Positions 39,057-52,760 of a stretch of 64,000 bases of DNA are shown one piece after another; the first letter of the stretch is position 1, and the number at the start of each line of letters is the position of its first letter. Origin of the DNA: Pipra filicauda (taxonomy: Eukaryota > Chordata > Aves > Passeriformes > Pipridae). Under the pieces are notes generated by a model. The model made no database searches and had not been told where the DNA came from. It was given only the letters and a program-made list of their open reading frames with translations. The translations under genes and the position numbers were made by a program. Location of the stretch: positions 4,007,524-4,071,523 of the forward strand of contig NW_024103452.1 in NCBI RefSeq assembly GCF_003945595.2. The letters run 5' to 3'.

Positions 39057-42000
39057 CTGCAATAGAAGAAACAAGACTGAATCACTATTTGGGAGGTAAA
39101 TTAATCCCAAGTTGTTTAAATTTTTTTTATGGAATGGCTTTATATCTTAACCACGTACTTTCCCTAAGAGAGAGGAAAGTTTGAGGTATCTGTGAATAAG
39201 CAGCAGAAAATAGCAAGAAAAATTGCTGTGAGGCTGCTAAAGGTCAGGAAGATGAGCAACCTAATGCAAAATAAGGGTGACACTCATCAGGACTTTGTTC
39301 AACCTACAATTGAAAAATCTACCTTATATTCTTGAAATTGAATTGATTATAATTTAAGGTTTTTGGTTTTTGTTGGTTTACTTTTTTTTTAATTTCCATA
39401 GACTTATACATAAACATATTCAATGCATGTGTGTGTGGGATTGGAATACATATACATATACAACTACTTTTTATACAAAATTTAATTTAAAAGTCTATAT
39501 AATTAAAAATATACATATATACACATTCATATCTAAATTTATGTATAATCTGTACAGTCAAATAGATAACTCTGAGCCAGACACTGAGCATATAGAAAGC
39601 AGCTATAACTTGTACTGAAATCCAGACAGCAAAGTGGGACTTTCCGGTGCCAACACATTTGGTACAACAGCTGTTGTTACATAATCTTTTAATTTTTGCC
39701 TCACCTCTGATGCAAAATATATGTATTTTCAGGGGAGATCCTTATGCTTACAAAACTGGTATGAGCTTTCTTCAGTTCACTGAAGACATTTGTAAGTGAA
39801 ACTTGTTCCAATTAGAAAACTAGTTTAAAACTTTAAAAAAGTTAAACAATATAAAATTACAGAAATTTAGTTCTGTCCATATGTCCAGACTTCTCCCTGA
39901 TCTAGGAGAAATATCTGCCTTAAGCTCATGAGTAATTTTTTTGAGGTGCCAGTGTCTCTTCATCAACTAGGACAGTAAGCAATGCAACTGGTTAGATGCA
40001 ATTTAATTCGTGCCCTGGATTACTAGTGGTTTTGTAAAGTTTTCTTTTTAGTTTTGAAGTAAGTTTAGGTTCCACACAATGTAGATAGATTAAGAAGTGG
40101 AACCTGAATTATTTTGAAATTGTATCCTATCTCACTAATAACTTCTTAGAAATTTTGTCTCAGCAAAGGAAAATGGATTGATCTACACATATGCACCAAA
40201 AAAAAAAAAAATCAGCTCAGCCATTACAGAATGCAGACATGTTGATAGCAAAATATGGAAGTATTTTATCTGAGTTTAATAAGGGATGAATAAAAAAAAA
40301 TAATAACCAATTCACTCTTCTGCCTTTGCAGGCAAGGACAGCATTTCTGCAAGCATTAACTGTTTTTAATTAAAAATGTAATTTCTTTTAAAATAAATGC
40401 TAATTCACTCAGATAAGAAGTCATCAAGATTAATTTTAATTAGGAGTTTATAAATCAGTATTTTCTCTGTTTATTCTAATATGGCATCAACAAACTGTAA
40501 AAGTTTTTTAAAAAGGTGTTGATAATCCCTTTTTTCTGCTCCTGTTACCTAGCTTTAGCAAATTACAATACGCAGCAAATCATTTGCCATGGAACTTTAA
40601 AGAAACATTTGCTACCTTTTCAAGTGTCATTTCATCTCTTTCATTTTCTTCATCTAAATTCCATCAACTTTTTCATGTTTCAGATTGCAATAAAAGCAAT
40701 TTAATCTTTTCAGCTTCCCATGGCCTTTTCCCAAACCCACGTTGTGCCAACAAATCAAAGGAACTAATTTTCTCTTGCTCACTGTGTACTTATAAGCAAA
40801 GACAAATTAATCATCTACAGTAGGTCTAGTTGGCTAATAATTTATATTGTAAAATCAGTGTAATAACACCGCTATTTCCCCCTCCTGAACTGAAATAGCA
40901 ATCGCAGATGGTCGAGCAGTCACAGATGGTCACTGGTATTGGGAAGTGCTATTAATAACAAAATCATTAAAAGCTCTATAAAAATTTATGTAATTAATAT
41001 TTTCAGATGATAGTTAAGCTGCTGATTAATAAAGCCCAGTGTCAGACTACTAAGCATTTTATAAAAAAACCCCCATATCTTGTTTTTATATCTCTGTCTA
41101 TATCTAAAGAATCCTAGACTAATAAACATTACAGGAAGATTTACCACTTGCTCTTGAAAAAGTATTGATAACCTGTAGTTCTCAGTTGCTATTCTCACAA
41201 AAGGCAAGTCTTAATTACTTTTACTTGATATTTATATTGGGACAAGAAAAAATAAATTTGTTTTAGTACTGTAATAAAATGTGTGGCTTTTTCTTCCTCC
41301 TGGATATTTTCATCATCACTTATGTTAGCATGCTACATGGGAACTGTGATAGTAGATTGAAGGGAAGTTCACCTCTAGTATTTTGATGGACAACTTTAAA
41401 GTAGCTGTTATTAGTTTTTGCACTTCTTTTTAATTTGTTAAATAACAGGGAAAAGAAAAAGACAAGATAGGGCTGATCTTTGCCAAATTCTAATCTCTTT
41501 ATCAAATTTTTGGGGAGTGGAAGGGAATAGTTGTACTGTCTAGTCCTATCCCTGTATTTTTGGTCCTCATAACACATTTATAAAGCTATACTCATTTTAC
41601 ATTCAAAGTACCCAAAGGAAAGATGGGGCAGAAACCTTCATGAGACTACTCTGGAGTCGCAGAAACTTATCAAATACAGGAAGGCGTTCTTACACCTTAC
41701 AATCACTGGTTAAAGGTTAGGTTAGATGTCAGACAGGTGACCTCAGCAAGCTCTCTAATCGAAGAAGCCATGAAGTTTTCTACCATATTTTATCACATTT
41801 TCCATCATCTTAAGTCTAATCAGTTTACTCTAGCTATCTACGATCACCCTCACTAATTTTTAAAAATCATTCTGTGTTTAGCAAATCATCACTCTAAATG
41901 TTGACTGTGAATCTCAAGAACTAGAATTAAATTATTCTGTTTCTTGTTTCACCATAGCATCCATACAAACGTTATTATCTTATTGTTGATCCTTGTATAA

Positions 42001-43290
42001 TTTCACACAAGTCTGGGATATCCCTTCAGGATGGACTTAATGATAATCAGATCTGCTTTGAGGGAAATCTGACCTTGTTAAAATAAGTCCAAAGCTTGTG
42101 ATTGAGATAAAGCTATAGAGATGTTCTCCCCAATATTACAAATTAAAGAATCAAGGAACAATCTTCTCCCCTCCCCCATTTTTTAAACTTAACAATGTTT
42201 TGAAATAAAGACAGGAGAAAGAGTCCTCACTTTTGCAGTTCAACAACAAGATAACATCACAGTGAGGAAATCAAAACACTGAGCTGAAGGTTGCATGCAA
42301 AGAGATTTAGCAAAACCTCCCTTTTCTGCCTTGCCAATACAAATTAGTCTTGATGTGCGCTATCTTCTGCGTTTTAATTTATAGAGGTCATCCAGACAAA
42401 GGCTTGTGAACCCTCTTAAAGTGTGTGGTGACTTTGGAATAACTCCTTTGAGATGACCATCCTATTCCTTGTGAATCTTTGTAAAAATACCTTTTTCTAC
42501 CTATTTTTGTCTTTTCCAATTTGCTGTAATTGCAGACAAGGTCAGAAAGACTCGAACCCACTACAAGAATCAGTCAAGTACTAGGAAATACTCCTATTTT
42601 CTGCTTCATGTTCTAAAGAGATAGTTTATTTTGGAGGACTGAATGGCTCAGGATATCTGTGATGAATTTCTACCTCTAAATACTGTTTTTGATTCTAGTT
42701 ACTCCATCTTTCTTGTCCTCTCCTCAAATGAATTTTTGATTATGCTATGCTGCTGTTCTTGCATTCTCCCCACTCTCCATTCACATAGCCATGCTTGGAT
42801 ATTAACTTCATTTGCTCAGAGAACTGAGGTTTCACACTTGAGTATACAACTTTTACATACTTGCACGTTTGATTTTTAGTAGTAGAAGTGTAACCCTCAT
42901 TATTCATTGTTCTTTTAACATTTTCTGTGATCATGACACAAGCAAACTTCAAGTTATTCTCCTGTCCTCTTTAGAGCTGACAAAAAATAGACCTGTATTT
43001 ATAATTTTTTTTTGTATGAGTAGGAAAAAATCCTGCAAATGATGTATACAATATGCATACATGTATGCATATGCACAAAACCAATTACAATTGTGATGAC
43101 AGCATCCTTATTAGTTTGCCACCACTAGACAATGTAGTCTGCGTGGTGATGTCAGACTTACAGTCTGTGATGCTGTGAAAAGCAAAGGTAAAGTGAGTCA
43201 GAGCTGAGACTACTCCTCTGCCACAATCCCTTGAAGACTCAACAGCATGGTGGAAATCCTGTTCTACACTGTAAAGGAACAAAAACTCAC

Positions 43291-43380
43291 TCTCTGCAGG
43301 CCTAGATTTCCTGAAGCATTTGATGTTGATTTGCAACACACTTGAAATGTCAGTAGGAAGTTTGCTGTACCCTGGTTTTT
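43291..43380 (-). other. Candidate (unproven) cassette exon inside the PCLO intron
   Basis: On the minus strand a long T-rich tract ending tttttttggtaacag is followed by 90 bases and then donor GAGA|gtgagttt. In the phase needed to join the large exon (0/0), the 30 codons are open and begin KNQGTANFLLTFQ. The reading frame therefore permits inclusion without frameshift. No homology to piccolo is recognised, and pseudo-exons with good splice signals are common in long introns. Confidence 0.2.
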
Positions 43381-43691
43381 CTGTTACCAAAAAAAATGAA
43401 AATAATATTTTTGTCTTCAAACAAGGACCATGCAGTCAATAAACTTGCTTGGAAAACTCACAACTAGCATCAGTTTGAGAGACAAACACATATGTATTAA
43501 AAAAAATTACTGGGAATAAACTTTGCATCTGATGTCAGGTAGTGAAGGGATAGAAATTATTCTCCCAGTCAGGAAGAAAGATCACTTAAGGTGGGGACCA
43601 ATGCACGTTGTTAAGGCAGCAATGGAATGGAAGGTGAAGCCTGTGTTGTAGCTCTGTGTGTTCCAGCCATCACAGCTTGGATTTTTCATGT

Positions 43692-43737
43692 AACAAAAAC
43701 CTTCCCAAATGCAACCCCTCAAAAACCCCAAAAAGTA
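43692..43737. repeat. A/C-rich tract
   Basis: aacaaaaaccttcccaaatg then caacccctcaaaaaccccaa. Confidence 0.7.
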
Positions 43738-44724
43738 AATACTGCAATTGTAATGAAGCCATTCTACTTATAAAGTTTTGGAATGTATTACTCAGTATTA
43801 CAGCATGTGCTCTTCATTCTTAGAAATGCATCAGAAAGAACAGCTAGAGATTCTGGCATTTAATTATTTTAAACTTTTAATTTACTAGAAAGAATTCATA
43901 TAATTCTGTTATCATTTATCAAAGACCTCTCAGTGATTTAACAGTATCTTTAAAATTGCTTGAAAATGAAACCTAATTTCTAAGGATACTAATATAATAC
44001 TCTAGTATTAGATTACTTCATTGTAAGTATGGAATCCTTAACTGCATCTTCTTGTAGGATGGAGGCAAAGGTACTGAACGATGTTTTGTAGCTTATCTCA
44101 AGCAAAGAAATAGTTTCTCATCTAAATTTTTATGGACCTTTCTGGACTTTATTATTTGGTAATGACTGACCAGCTTTGGACCAGCTTTGTTAACTCTTGG
44201 TAAAAAACTTTAGAGCAAGAATATCGAGAAATTTCTCTCCACTGCCAAAGGCTGACAAAGGGTCACTTCTACAGCATGAAGAACCACAGAGTGTGGGAAT
44301 CCACAAGGGTAAAACAGGTAAAGGGAAGCAGACCAGTTGTGCAAGGTAAGCAAAATATATTAAAACATGTATTTATAAAAGCTAGTCTCATCAACTAGTG
44401 TTGAGAATGGACTAGTACATGCTCTGAACACATTCTAAACATCAGTAAAACCTTATTCTACAACCAGTACTGCCTTGGCTTATGTGCCATTGCTGGCAAG
44501 GGGAATGGAAGATTAATTTGATGAGCTGGGTTTGGCCTTGTGTATGGGAGTGAAATACCCTGCTTCATGAGTAATATACTAGAGCTATCCTTTAATGCAA
44601 CTCCTGTCTTTTTCTTTTCTGCAAGTATATTGCTCTGGGGACTGAGCAGTCAGGCAGAAAACTAGTTTCTAAATCACTACACAGTAGCACTGAGATGCCA
44701 GTCAGTCTGATTTTCTCTCTCTCC

Positions 44725-44740
44725 TTTTTTTTTTTTTTTT
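44725..44740. repeat. Poly-T run preceded by CT repeats
   Basis: tctctctctcc then about 16 T. Confidence 0.8.
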
Positions 44741-46006
44741 CCTCACTCTTTTGGAGACCTGTAAAGATAAATTTCTCTTCTGTTAGGCTCAATATAATTT
44801 TTTTAGAAATAGTCTATTCCAAAACAATAAGAATTTTTCAGATTTTTCTTGCTTTCCTTCATGTCAGAGTCACTTATTCCTCAGATGAGCACTTTTGTAC
44901 TTTCCATCTTTTTGCTCCTTTCATTTTCTCTGTGAAATTGCTTGAAATTGCCATTTTCACTTCAAATGCAAGGGGAACAGCATAGTGCACTTCCTAACAG
45001 CTGACGTGATGTGAGATATCAACTTCTTTCCTCAGTTAAACACATAAAAGGCGATATGCTTCTTTTGATCTTGAGGGGAGAAAGGAGAAATTTAAAGGAA
45101 ATTTGATATGCAAACTACAGACATATGTGGCTCTTACACAGTGATTTTCAGAGAGACCTAAATCTATGTTTCATCTACTTTATGAGAGCAGACATAATAG
45201 TTATTCCCAGTTGTTTGCACACAAGACATAGTTTTACACAGACTAACTGATTTGTGATTCATTTGGAACAGGACTGACAACTTTTGCCTGTAAGGGCAAT
45301 GGGGCAATTCCCTCCTCAGTTTCTAAAAATTAGAAATAGCATTTTAAATCAGCAGGAATGCATCAGTGGAAAATAAGTTTGTGAGGAAAATGAAATCCAG
45401 TGTTTTGAAACTTTGACTTTAAATACTGTACTTGGAACAACACTCCATGTATGTGCATTTAACAGATCTTAGACAACATACACATTATGCACAAGCTTAT
45501 GTTTTAATTTCCTTACCTTGTATCTATAAATCATATCTATACTGTTTCCTTCTCCTGCTCACTGAAGACTTAGTACAATTCAACACTGCTAATAATTTTT
45601 TTCTTTTGTAGCTTAAGTCTTATATAAAAGGGAAATATTTCTGGCTAACTCACAGTAACCTTTAAAACTCATTTGAAAACAATTATTTTCTTTTTTTATT
45701 CCTAATTTCTTTTTCCATCCATTATTCTTTGCTATTTATCTTTGCAACCATATTACTTATCTTTGTAAGGTGTTCTGGGATATCAGTTTATATAAGAAAT
45801 TCACTGTCCAATTATTTAAAATGTATACAAATTACATGTATCTCAGTTACTCTCCAATGGGGAAAAAAATCTCTGGCAGATCAATTCAGACAATGGGTAT
45901 CTGTAAAGGATAACAGAAAGAGTCAAATTGTCAGAGTAGAGTATTGCTTCTGCACTGAAACCTCTGTAGCAAATGGGCTCAATATTTTTCTCACTATTCA
46001 ATTTCT

Positions 46007-46080
46007 GAAAAAAATAAAAAAAAAGGAAGGAAAAATAGGGAAATGGAAGGGAAAGGGGGAAAGGAGAGAAGAGGGGAAAA
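46007..46080. repeat. Purine-rich tract (A runs to GGGAAA)
   Basis: Almost all A and G for about 74 bases on the plus strand, ending gaaagggggaaaggagagaa. Confidence 0.85.
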
Positions 46081-47667
46081 CCCTGTCCTCAAAACAAAGG
46101 AATATGGTCCAAATTTCTTTGAATGACAAATATAGATTTATACTTTGCTATAAGAGGCTTGAAAACATTGCAGGAAATATATAACTGCTATGTAGGCAAT
46201 ACCTACTGATGCTTCCTAAATGCTTGTCTTTATAAGCTTTATTCTAAGATATGTTAAATATCCTTAAATGTTTTATTTATATATGAATATACTAAAATAT
46301 ATCAAGGGACTTAGCAAAAAGAAAACACTATTCCACCATTTCTACAATACTGTGTTTTCAGTATCAACTCCAGTTAGCACTCTGAGTGCTACTTCAGTGC
46401 TAGTCCAGGACTGAAGCCTGATTCTGATAAAGAATTCAAAATAAATATCTTTGTCTGTGAATTAAAATCTTTTGCCATTTGTAAATTACTTTTAAGAAGA
46501 TAGTCCAATTTTTGTTTAAAACAAAAAGGATTAAAATTAATGGCTTTTTCTGTACGTTATCTTCCTCATGACTCATGAAAATTTCTGAGGAGGAGGTTTC
46601 TGAAGCATATTCTGCTTTGACAACTCAAAAGATTATGAAACAAATGAGAAAACAGAGGATAAGGTATATAGCAGTCTAGGTACTGCATAACAATAGTTTG
46701 AACAAGAGAAAGGTTTACTATCTGGAGAAAGACTAATGGCAAAGCCAGAATTGCTCTAAGGCAGTTGCTTAACAAGATTAAGACAAAGCCTGTAGATTCA
46801 TAGTGACTGTGTACAATACTATAACACTGCATGCTACACTGCAACGTAATTAGTGTTTCTTTATCAATCATCAGTTCTTTTTTTCCTCTCTGTTGTTTCA
46901 CTGACGTTTTTAAAGGCATTTTACATAAAAACAGACTGCAAATACACAGTACTTCTCTGTCTAACCTGTGGAAAGTTATCAAAAGTTCTGTGATGCGAGT
47001 GGACAACTCGATGCCTGTGCTAGGTTAAGATACAGACATTGTTAGCACACGATGAGCTCTGTCTCCAGCACAGCCCATTTTTATATTTAACTAAATAATG
47101 ACAAAGAACTGTATCTTAGTAATATATTCTGATACAGAGACAATGTGAGTCTCTATTGGTAATTGAAAACAACTCTGTTAAAGGATATCAAACCAAAATA
47201 TTAAATGTTAGCTTTGGGTTTTGTTAATCATGAAGCTATTTGTGGCAATAGAGAAAAACATCACTCAACTTTATCTTCAAATAAAAAAAATCTTGGAATA
47301 AATCTTTCTTCATGTAATGAAATAGCCTTAGCATGGGCTCATCCACTCATAGAAATCAATAATACATTGTTTCTTATCATGTATCACACAAATCTTTATC
47401 TGTCATTCCCCTCAGTCAGAATAATATATTTGATTTGAAACTCAGATTTCATCTATGGAAAATTTTACTGGATTATAAAGAATATTTTCCCAGTCAATGA
47501 GAACATACTTTAAATTCTCTTGCAGTCTACCCAAGAATCCTGGCCAGATAATACTGGTGAGAAAAATTCAGAACAGTTTATACTTATCAGTATGATATGC
47601 ATATGCTGAATTAACACCATCTGTTTTCAACTGATATCAGGCTACTTTGCAAACTTTCAGCTACAAT

Positions 47668-47720
47668 TAAAAAAAAAAAACCACAAAAAAAGCCCCGAAA
47701 CAATCAACACCAAAACACCC
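47668..47720. repeat. A/C-rich tract
   Basis: A run then ccacaaaaaaagccccgaaa and caatcaacaccaaaacaccc. Confidence 0.75.
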
Positions 47721-49487
47721 TCTATCTCTGAAAGAAAGGAAATATTAACCTTGTTTTACAGGAAAAAACACACAAATAAAAAAGGTGTGAGAAAATCTTG
47801 GTTTTTTCTGCCTCTCTTTCACTCCAGAATTTCTCCAAAGAATGGTAGCTGACGAGACACCACATGCTGCACCACAGCCCTTGTTTATTCACAGGAGTGA
47901 GGATTCATCTGCCCAAGCACAGGCATAATGTGCAGTCAATCTGAACTAGTCCTCCAGAGTACTGAACTGAAAGAAAATGCAGTTTTTCTTCAGCTCACAC
48001 AATAACACCTGTGCCTCTCACAGCCTGTGGAAACAGCTGCATGTAACAGAGATGTTACCTGTAAATGACTCAAGACAGAGGGGGTTAGTCCCACTCCTTG
48101 CAACTAGAGCAGATTCAGCTCCTACTTTTGGCTCCTCCTGCAAGGTCTGTTTTGCAGCAGAGTTTTAATCCTTTTCTGTGTGCAGGAGTCTCGGCACCTC
48201 TGCAGTTCTTCAGAAATGACACCTCTCCTCAGCAATTAAAGGCTCTGGGATTGGCTCAGTTTGATTGTTCAGGCAGTATTTATTTTATTCTGCACTCATG
48301 ATGTTTTACTTCCCTAGTCTAAGATTAAAGATGGCGCAGTGAGCAGAGCCCTTATTAATCACTTTCTCTAAAATGTGGTTCACGCTGGGGAACAATGGCC
48401 ATATAACTGCTGCTGTAAGGCACAGATTAGACAAACTCACCAAGTGCCTACCTGCTTAATTCAGGTCTTTCTATATCCATCACAGTTAAACCTTCTATTT
48501 GTCTTTTCTGCTCAGCCCTGGCTTCATCCGTACTGCTGAGCACCTGTAGAATAGCCTGCAGCAAATTTTTTCCCACTCTTTCGAAAAGTGCCTTAGAATT
48601 ACCAATTCAACACATTCTGCTGTAGGAAAAGACTTCTTTCTCTGCTCTTTGTCATCTATAGCTCCATAAGGCTTTTCAAGAGCTGTAACGACCAATAGTC
48701 CTCCATAGTGGATACACAGTAGACAAAATCCCAGTATTACACACTATTAGAATAGCAAAGAAACAAAAGGAAGTTTGTGAAACTCTCCTTGGTTGCTGAT
48801 ACCTGCCTTCTAGGCTTCATTCCATTCCAACAACCCACTAGCTTTCCGGTCTTGCAGTAAACTCTGCATAATCCCCTCTACGTCAGCTGGACAAGTTGAT
48901 TTCTCCATCAGTCAGGCTGTGAGTTCATTTCTCTCTCTTCTCTGCAGTTTCTCAGTGTCTCCTTAAAACTTTCTTCTGCCTGAAACTTTTGTTTCCCCTC
49001 TCCCTCCATACCTCATTTTCCAAAGCATAAGAATTCCCCCTAAAATACACTCAGTTGATCCCAGGGCAGGCGTAATCCTCACCCCTTTTAAAGAAATGTA
49101 ACTGAACCTGACAACAAACACACAGAGTAGATCATCTGCCACAGATGGCTAAGCTTATGAAGTGTGAAAACTACTCACAGTATGTCCAGATTTTCCATTA
49201 CACTTTTTCTACAGCGAGAACCTGTACTAGCCAGACCACACAAAATTCCATATTCCTATTCCTATTCTAAGAATGGCATTTCCAGTTTGACACAAACCCA
49301 TTTCCAAGTGACACAAACTAAACAAAACCAAATTAACCTCTCCTTCCACTCCACCCCAAACCTTCAAAAAGCCAATGTTTCAAAGAAAGCATTAACACTT
49401 GAATAAATATGTACAGAAATTTGCTATACTGATACAAAACAGAACATCATCTCAAGACAAAAGTCTTTTAAAATATATGAAACCATT

Positions 49488-49556
49488 TTTTTTCAAAGTT
49501 TATTTTTTTATTTTGCTTTGTTTATTTTTATTTTTGTTTGTTTGTTTACTTTTATG
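49488..49556. repeat. T-rich tract with TTTG units
   Basis: tttttatttttgtttgtttg and similar units, giving a hydrophobic spurious open frame. Confidence 0.7.
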
Positions 49557-51959
49557 TGTATTCTACTCTCTGTTGATACTACACCAGACTTAATCCATGG
49601 AGTTGGGAAAGAGCTGTGTGAGTATTTAAAACCAGACTGGATATCAACTCCAGCTCTTCACCAAAGAAATCCAGACATGATGCTCAACTCAGTCTTGATT
49701 AGCTCAATGGGATAAAACTGGGATAAAGTTCTGATTTTTAGAGCATTCTCTGCCTTCTTTTTTTAAACATAAATGGAGATAATATTTATATCTGATTGTT
49801 CTAGCAATTATTAAATACAATTTATATTAATAACACTGAAATCTACATTGATTTTCAGAGGAGGAAGTGTTCCACTCCTGAATAAATTACATCAGATGAC
49901 AGCCTTGCATGCAATGCGATATTTAATCCAACTGTATAGGGCTGAGGAAGAAGAAAGCAGTAACCTTTAATGAATTTTCTTCCTACTATTTTAATAGCAA
50001 TTACACTATTTTAGAATCATGACCTTCCTCTTCCATTCTGCTTATTGTGGCAAGCAGGACAGGAAGATAGAAATTTGGCAAAGCTTACTTTTAAACACTA
50101 ATGAAGCTAAAAATAAAGAGAAGGCAGCAAAAAATCAGAAGTTAATGTGAAAGATGAGCCATTTGCAGTTTCTAAACATACATATATAAGAAAAAAAAAA
50201 GGAGAAACAGAATTTAAAGTAACAGCAGTGTTTCAAGACATGACATAAAAATGAAAATTCTTATGGTTGACCTGGAATCTAGGACATACTTTCTTCCTCC
50301 TCATATTCAGATTTCCTATTATTCTTGTTCCAAATCACTCTTTGTCCACTGCTGCCACAGGTCAAAATAAATCTAAGTAAAAAGTAGCTCTACTTGATTA
50401 TATACGTATGGACTACACTAATTACCCTAAATGTGCACTGTAAGTAAGACAGTGAGTCTTACTACAGAAACATGGGAAATAACCAGTAAAAGTTGTTCAC
50501 AAGGTGATTACACACTTGGGTTGGTTCTCTCCTCTGTTGTTTTTATGTGTTTTTGTCACTGTTTTAAAATTTCTAGTGACAGTTATGATTCTGAAGTTGA
50601 TCTTACAGAGGAAATCCAGACTTTACAAAAAAAAAGAAATAATTAAACCCAGAAATGTATGTAATCATCTAAATGCACACTCTAGACCAGCAGAAGAAGG
50701 GCTGAAAAATTAGTCCAGACAATCCAGAACTAATGGCTACTGAATATATTAGTGGCATCTTATCTTCAAAAAATACCAGACTTTACAGTCATGTCATTCC
50801 ATATTTTTTGGATCCAGACATATGAATAAAAAGTCAAATGATTGTTTTGAAGTCTCAAATAGCCTGATGTTCACTGTGAGCTACAGCACTCTAAGGCACA
50901 GTGGTAATGATACATCTTCTTACAGACAAGAAACAACAGTATTTATGGGCTGAAAGCAGAACTGTTGGGTGCAAGTGTGATTTGTCAAAGATGTGCTCCC
51001 AAAGACAGAAAAAGGAAGAAATGACTAATGTTTTTTAGCTGGTGAGGATATCAGAAGGAAACATTGCTGTAGACATAGACCTCCAACACAATAAATGTTT
51101 GAGAAAACAGAATCAGTGAGGGCTTTAGAGTATCAAGATAAACAAGAAAAGAACAGTTATTTGATAATATTTAGTTGGAAAACAAAAAAAAATGTCTAAG
51201 AATGAAAAGGGTTCTTCTAAATGTTCATTGCACAATGTCAACTTTAGCGAGGTTTATAAGATTCAGGTAGGGATGCACTCCATTATCCCCAAGGTAAGAA
51301 CTACTATGGAAAAAGGTCCTGACTTTTCACAAACAGTAAGTCAAAGGATGGAAAGGCAAGAAGCACAGATTTTAATCAGTTATTTTTGAAAGTCACCTTA
51401 GTAACAGGCTATATGTTTAATAGCACTGTAGAGATGAGGAACACCTGCTGGAAACACTATATACCTGGATGTTAGATAGTGTTTGATGTGGGGAAAATAG
51501 TTTTATTCATTAGTTCACCTATATAAAGTCAATGGGTGCAGAGTTTTTGTTTCAGTTTTTCTCATTTCCAGTCAAATCTGATTTTGTGCAAATCCAAAGA
51601 TTATTATCGTTTAAGAGCAACTAGATCTAAATGAGAAACTTAATAAAATTATTTCTATTTCATATTTTGTAAATTGTGAGTAATTTTTGTATTAAGTTGG
51701 TATTATTTAAATAAATATTTTATGTTATTTAATCAAAGCAGCATCTCTTAGCTGAAATATTTCGATCCCTCAACAAAGTTACTTTTTAAAAGGGTCTCAG
51801 GTTTATTAGCTATGTATTTATTTACCTCTGAGCTCAGGCCGACAAAAGGTTTAACATCAATCAATGCACTGATTTTAGAGATCTGAACAGATTAGGATGG
51901 TGATCATCAAGTCATCCCCTATGATGAACATTGCTTTTATTTAATTCCTAAATCATTAA

Positions 51960-52760
51960 GCAAAGGCATATAGTGCCTTCAGAAAGCTTCATGAAAGAGT
52001 TTGGCAAAATAAACCCTTGAAGAAAAGTATAAAGATCAGTGTTTACAGAGCCATAGTGCTGTGCTCTCTCTTATACGGATCTGAATCATGGGTCATCTAC
52101 CACCACCACCTGCGACTCCTGGAACGCTTCCATCAGCGCTGCCTCCGAACAATCCTAAACATCCACTGGTCAGATTTTGTGACCAACACATCTGTTCTAG
52201 AGCAAGCAGCTGTCACAAGTATTGAGGCCATGTTACTGAGAACACAGCTGCGCTGGGCAGGGCACGTCTCCAGGATGAAGGACCACCGCCTCCCTAAGAT
52301 CCTGCTTTATGGTGAACTTGCCACTGGCTGCCGCATGAGAGGAGCCCCGAAGAAAAGATACAAGGACTCCCTGAAACAACATCTCAGCCTTGGCCATATT
52401 GATCATCATAACTGGTCTACTCTGGCCTCCAATTGGAAGGTCTGGAGGCACACTATCTATAACGCAGCTGATGCTTTTGAGAAAGCACACAGGATCACTC
52501 TCGAGGAGAAAAGACAACGCAGAAAGAATCATGTCTTGCAGAATTTACCACCTAAGGAGTCTTTCTGCTGTGCCTTTTGCAACCAGTCATGTTTATCTTG
52601 TATTGTCCTTTTAGCCACCAACGCGCTTGTAACAAACGTGGGTAGAGCCCTTCCCAAATCTTCGTTCGCGAAGCCTAGCCACGATGAAATCATCAAGTCA
52701 GGAACCTCAATGCTTTTACTTCATTTTCAGATGACAGTATTTATGTTCATAGATTTTTGA
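51960..52760 (+). mobile_element. RTE-like non-LTR retrotransposon fragment, C-terminal end of the ORF
   Basis: A frame of 266 codons is open from just after a TAA (51957-51959) to the TGA at 52758-52760. The part starting SAFRKLHERVW, then VYRAIVLCSLLYGSESW, RCLRTILNIHWSDFVTN, AMLLRTQLRWAGHVSRM, LPKILLYGEL and KKRYKDSLK is the typical post-polymerase C-terminal region of RTE-type LINE proteins. These are often mis-annotated as craniofacial development protein 2-like. The polymerase core and endonuclease are absent, so the copy is strongly 5' truncated. Downstream, FCCAFCNQSC keeps a C-x2-C start of a finger-like module, but the expected histidines are not visible. There is no own start codon; the nearest in-frame initiator-like codon is TTG at 52017. 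The insertion lies antisense to PCLO. The clade call rests on motif memory. A CR1 origin is unlikely, because CR1 proteins end differently. Confidence 0.82.

Noticed and set aside
39057..39110. Possible upstream start of the large PCLO open frame at an ATG (39110)
   Set aside because: A clear acceptor lies at 39057-39058 and the first 18 codons are intronic. Piccolo does not start here.
43085..43420. 111-codon minus-strand open frame overlapping the candidate cassette exon
   Set aside because: Its frame differs from the phase that would join PCLO, and it has no homologue. Only the bounded 90-bp segment was kept as speculative.
45729..46184. 151-codon plus-strand open frame
   Set aside because: It runs through the purine tract, which encodes poly-Lys/Glu/Gly; the rest is unrecognised. 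A low-complexity artefact.
46566..47006. 146-codon minus-strand open frame
   Set aside because: Sense to PCLO but no piccolo similarity, no bounding splice pattern, and no known family.
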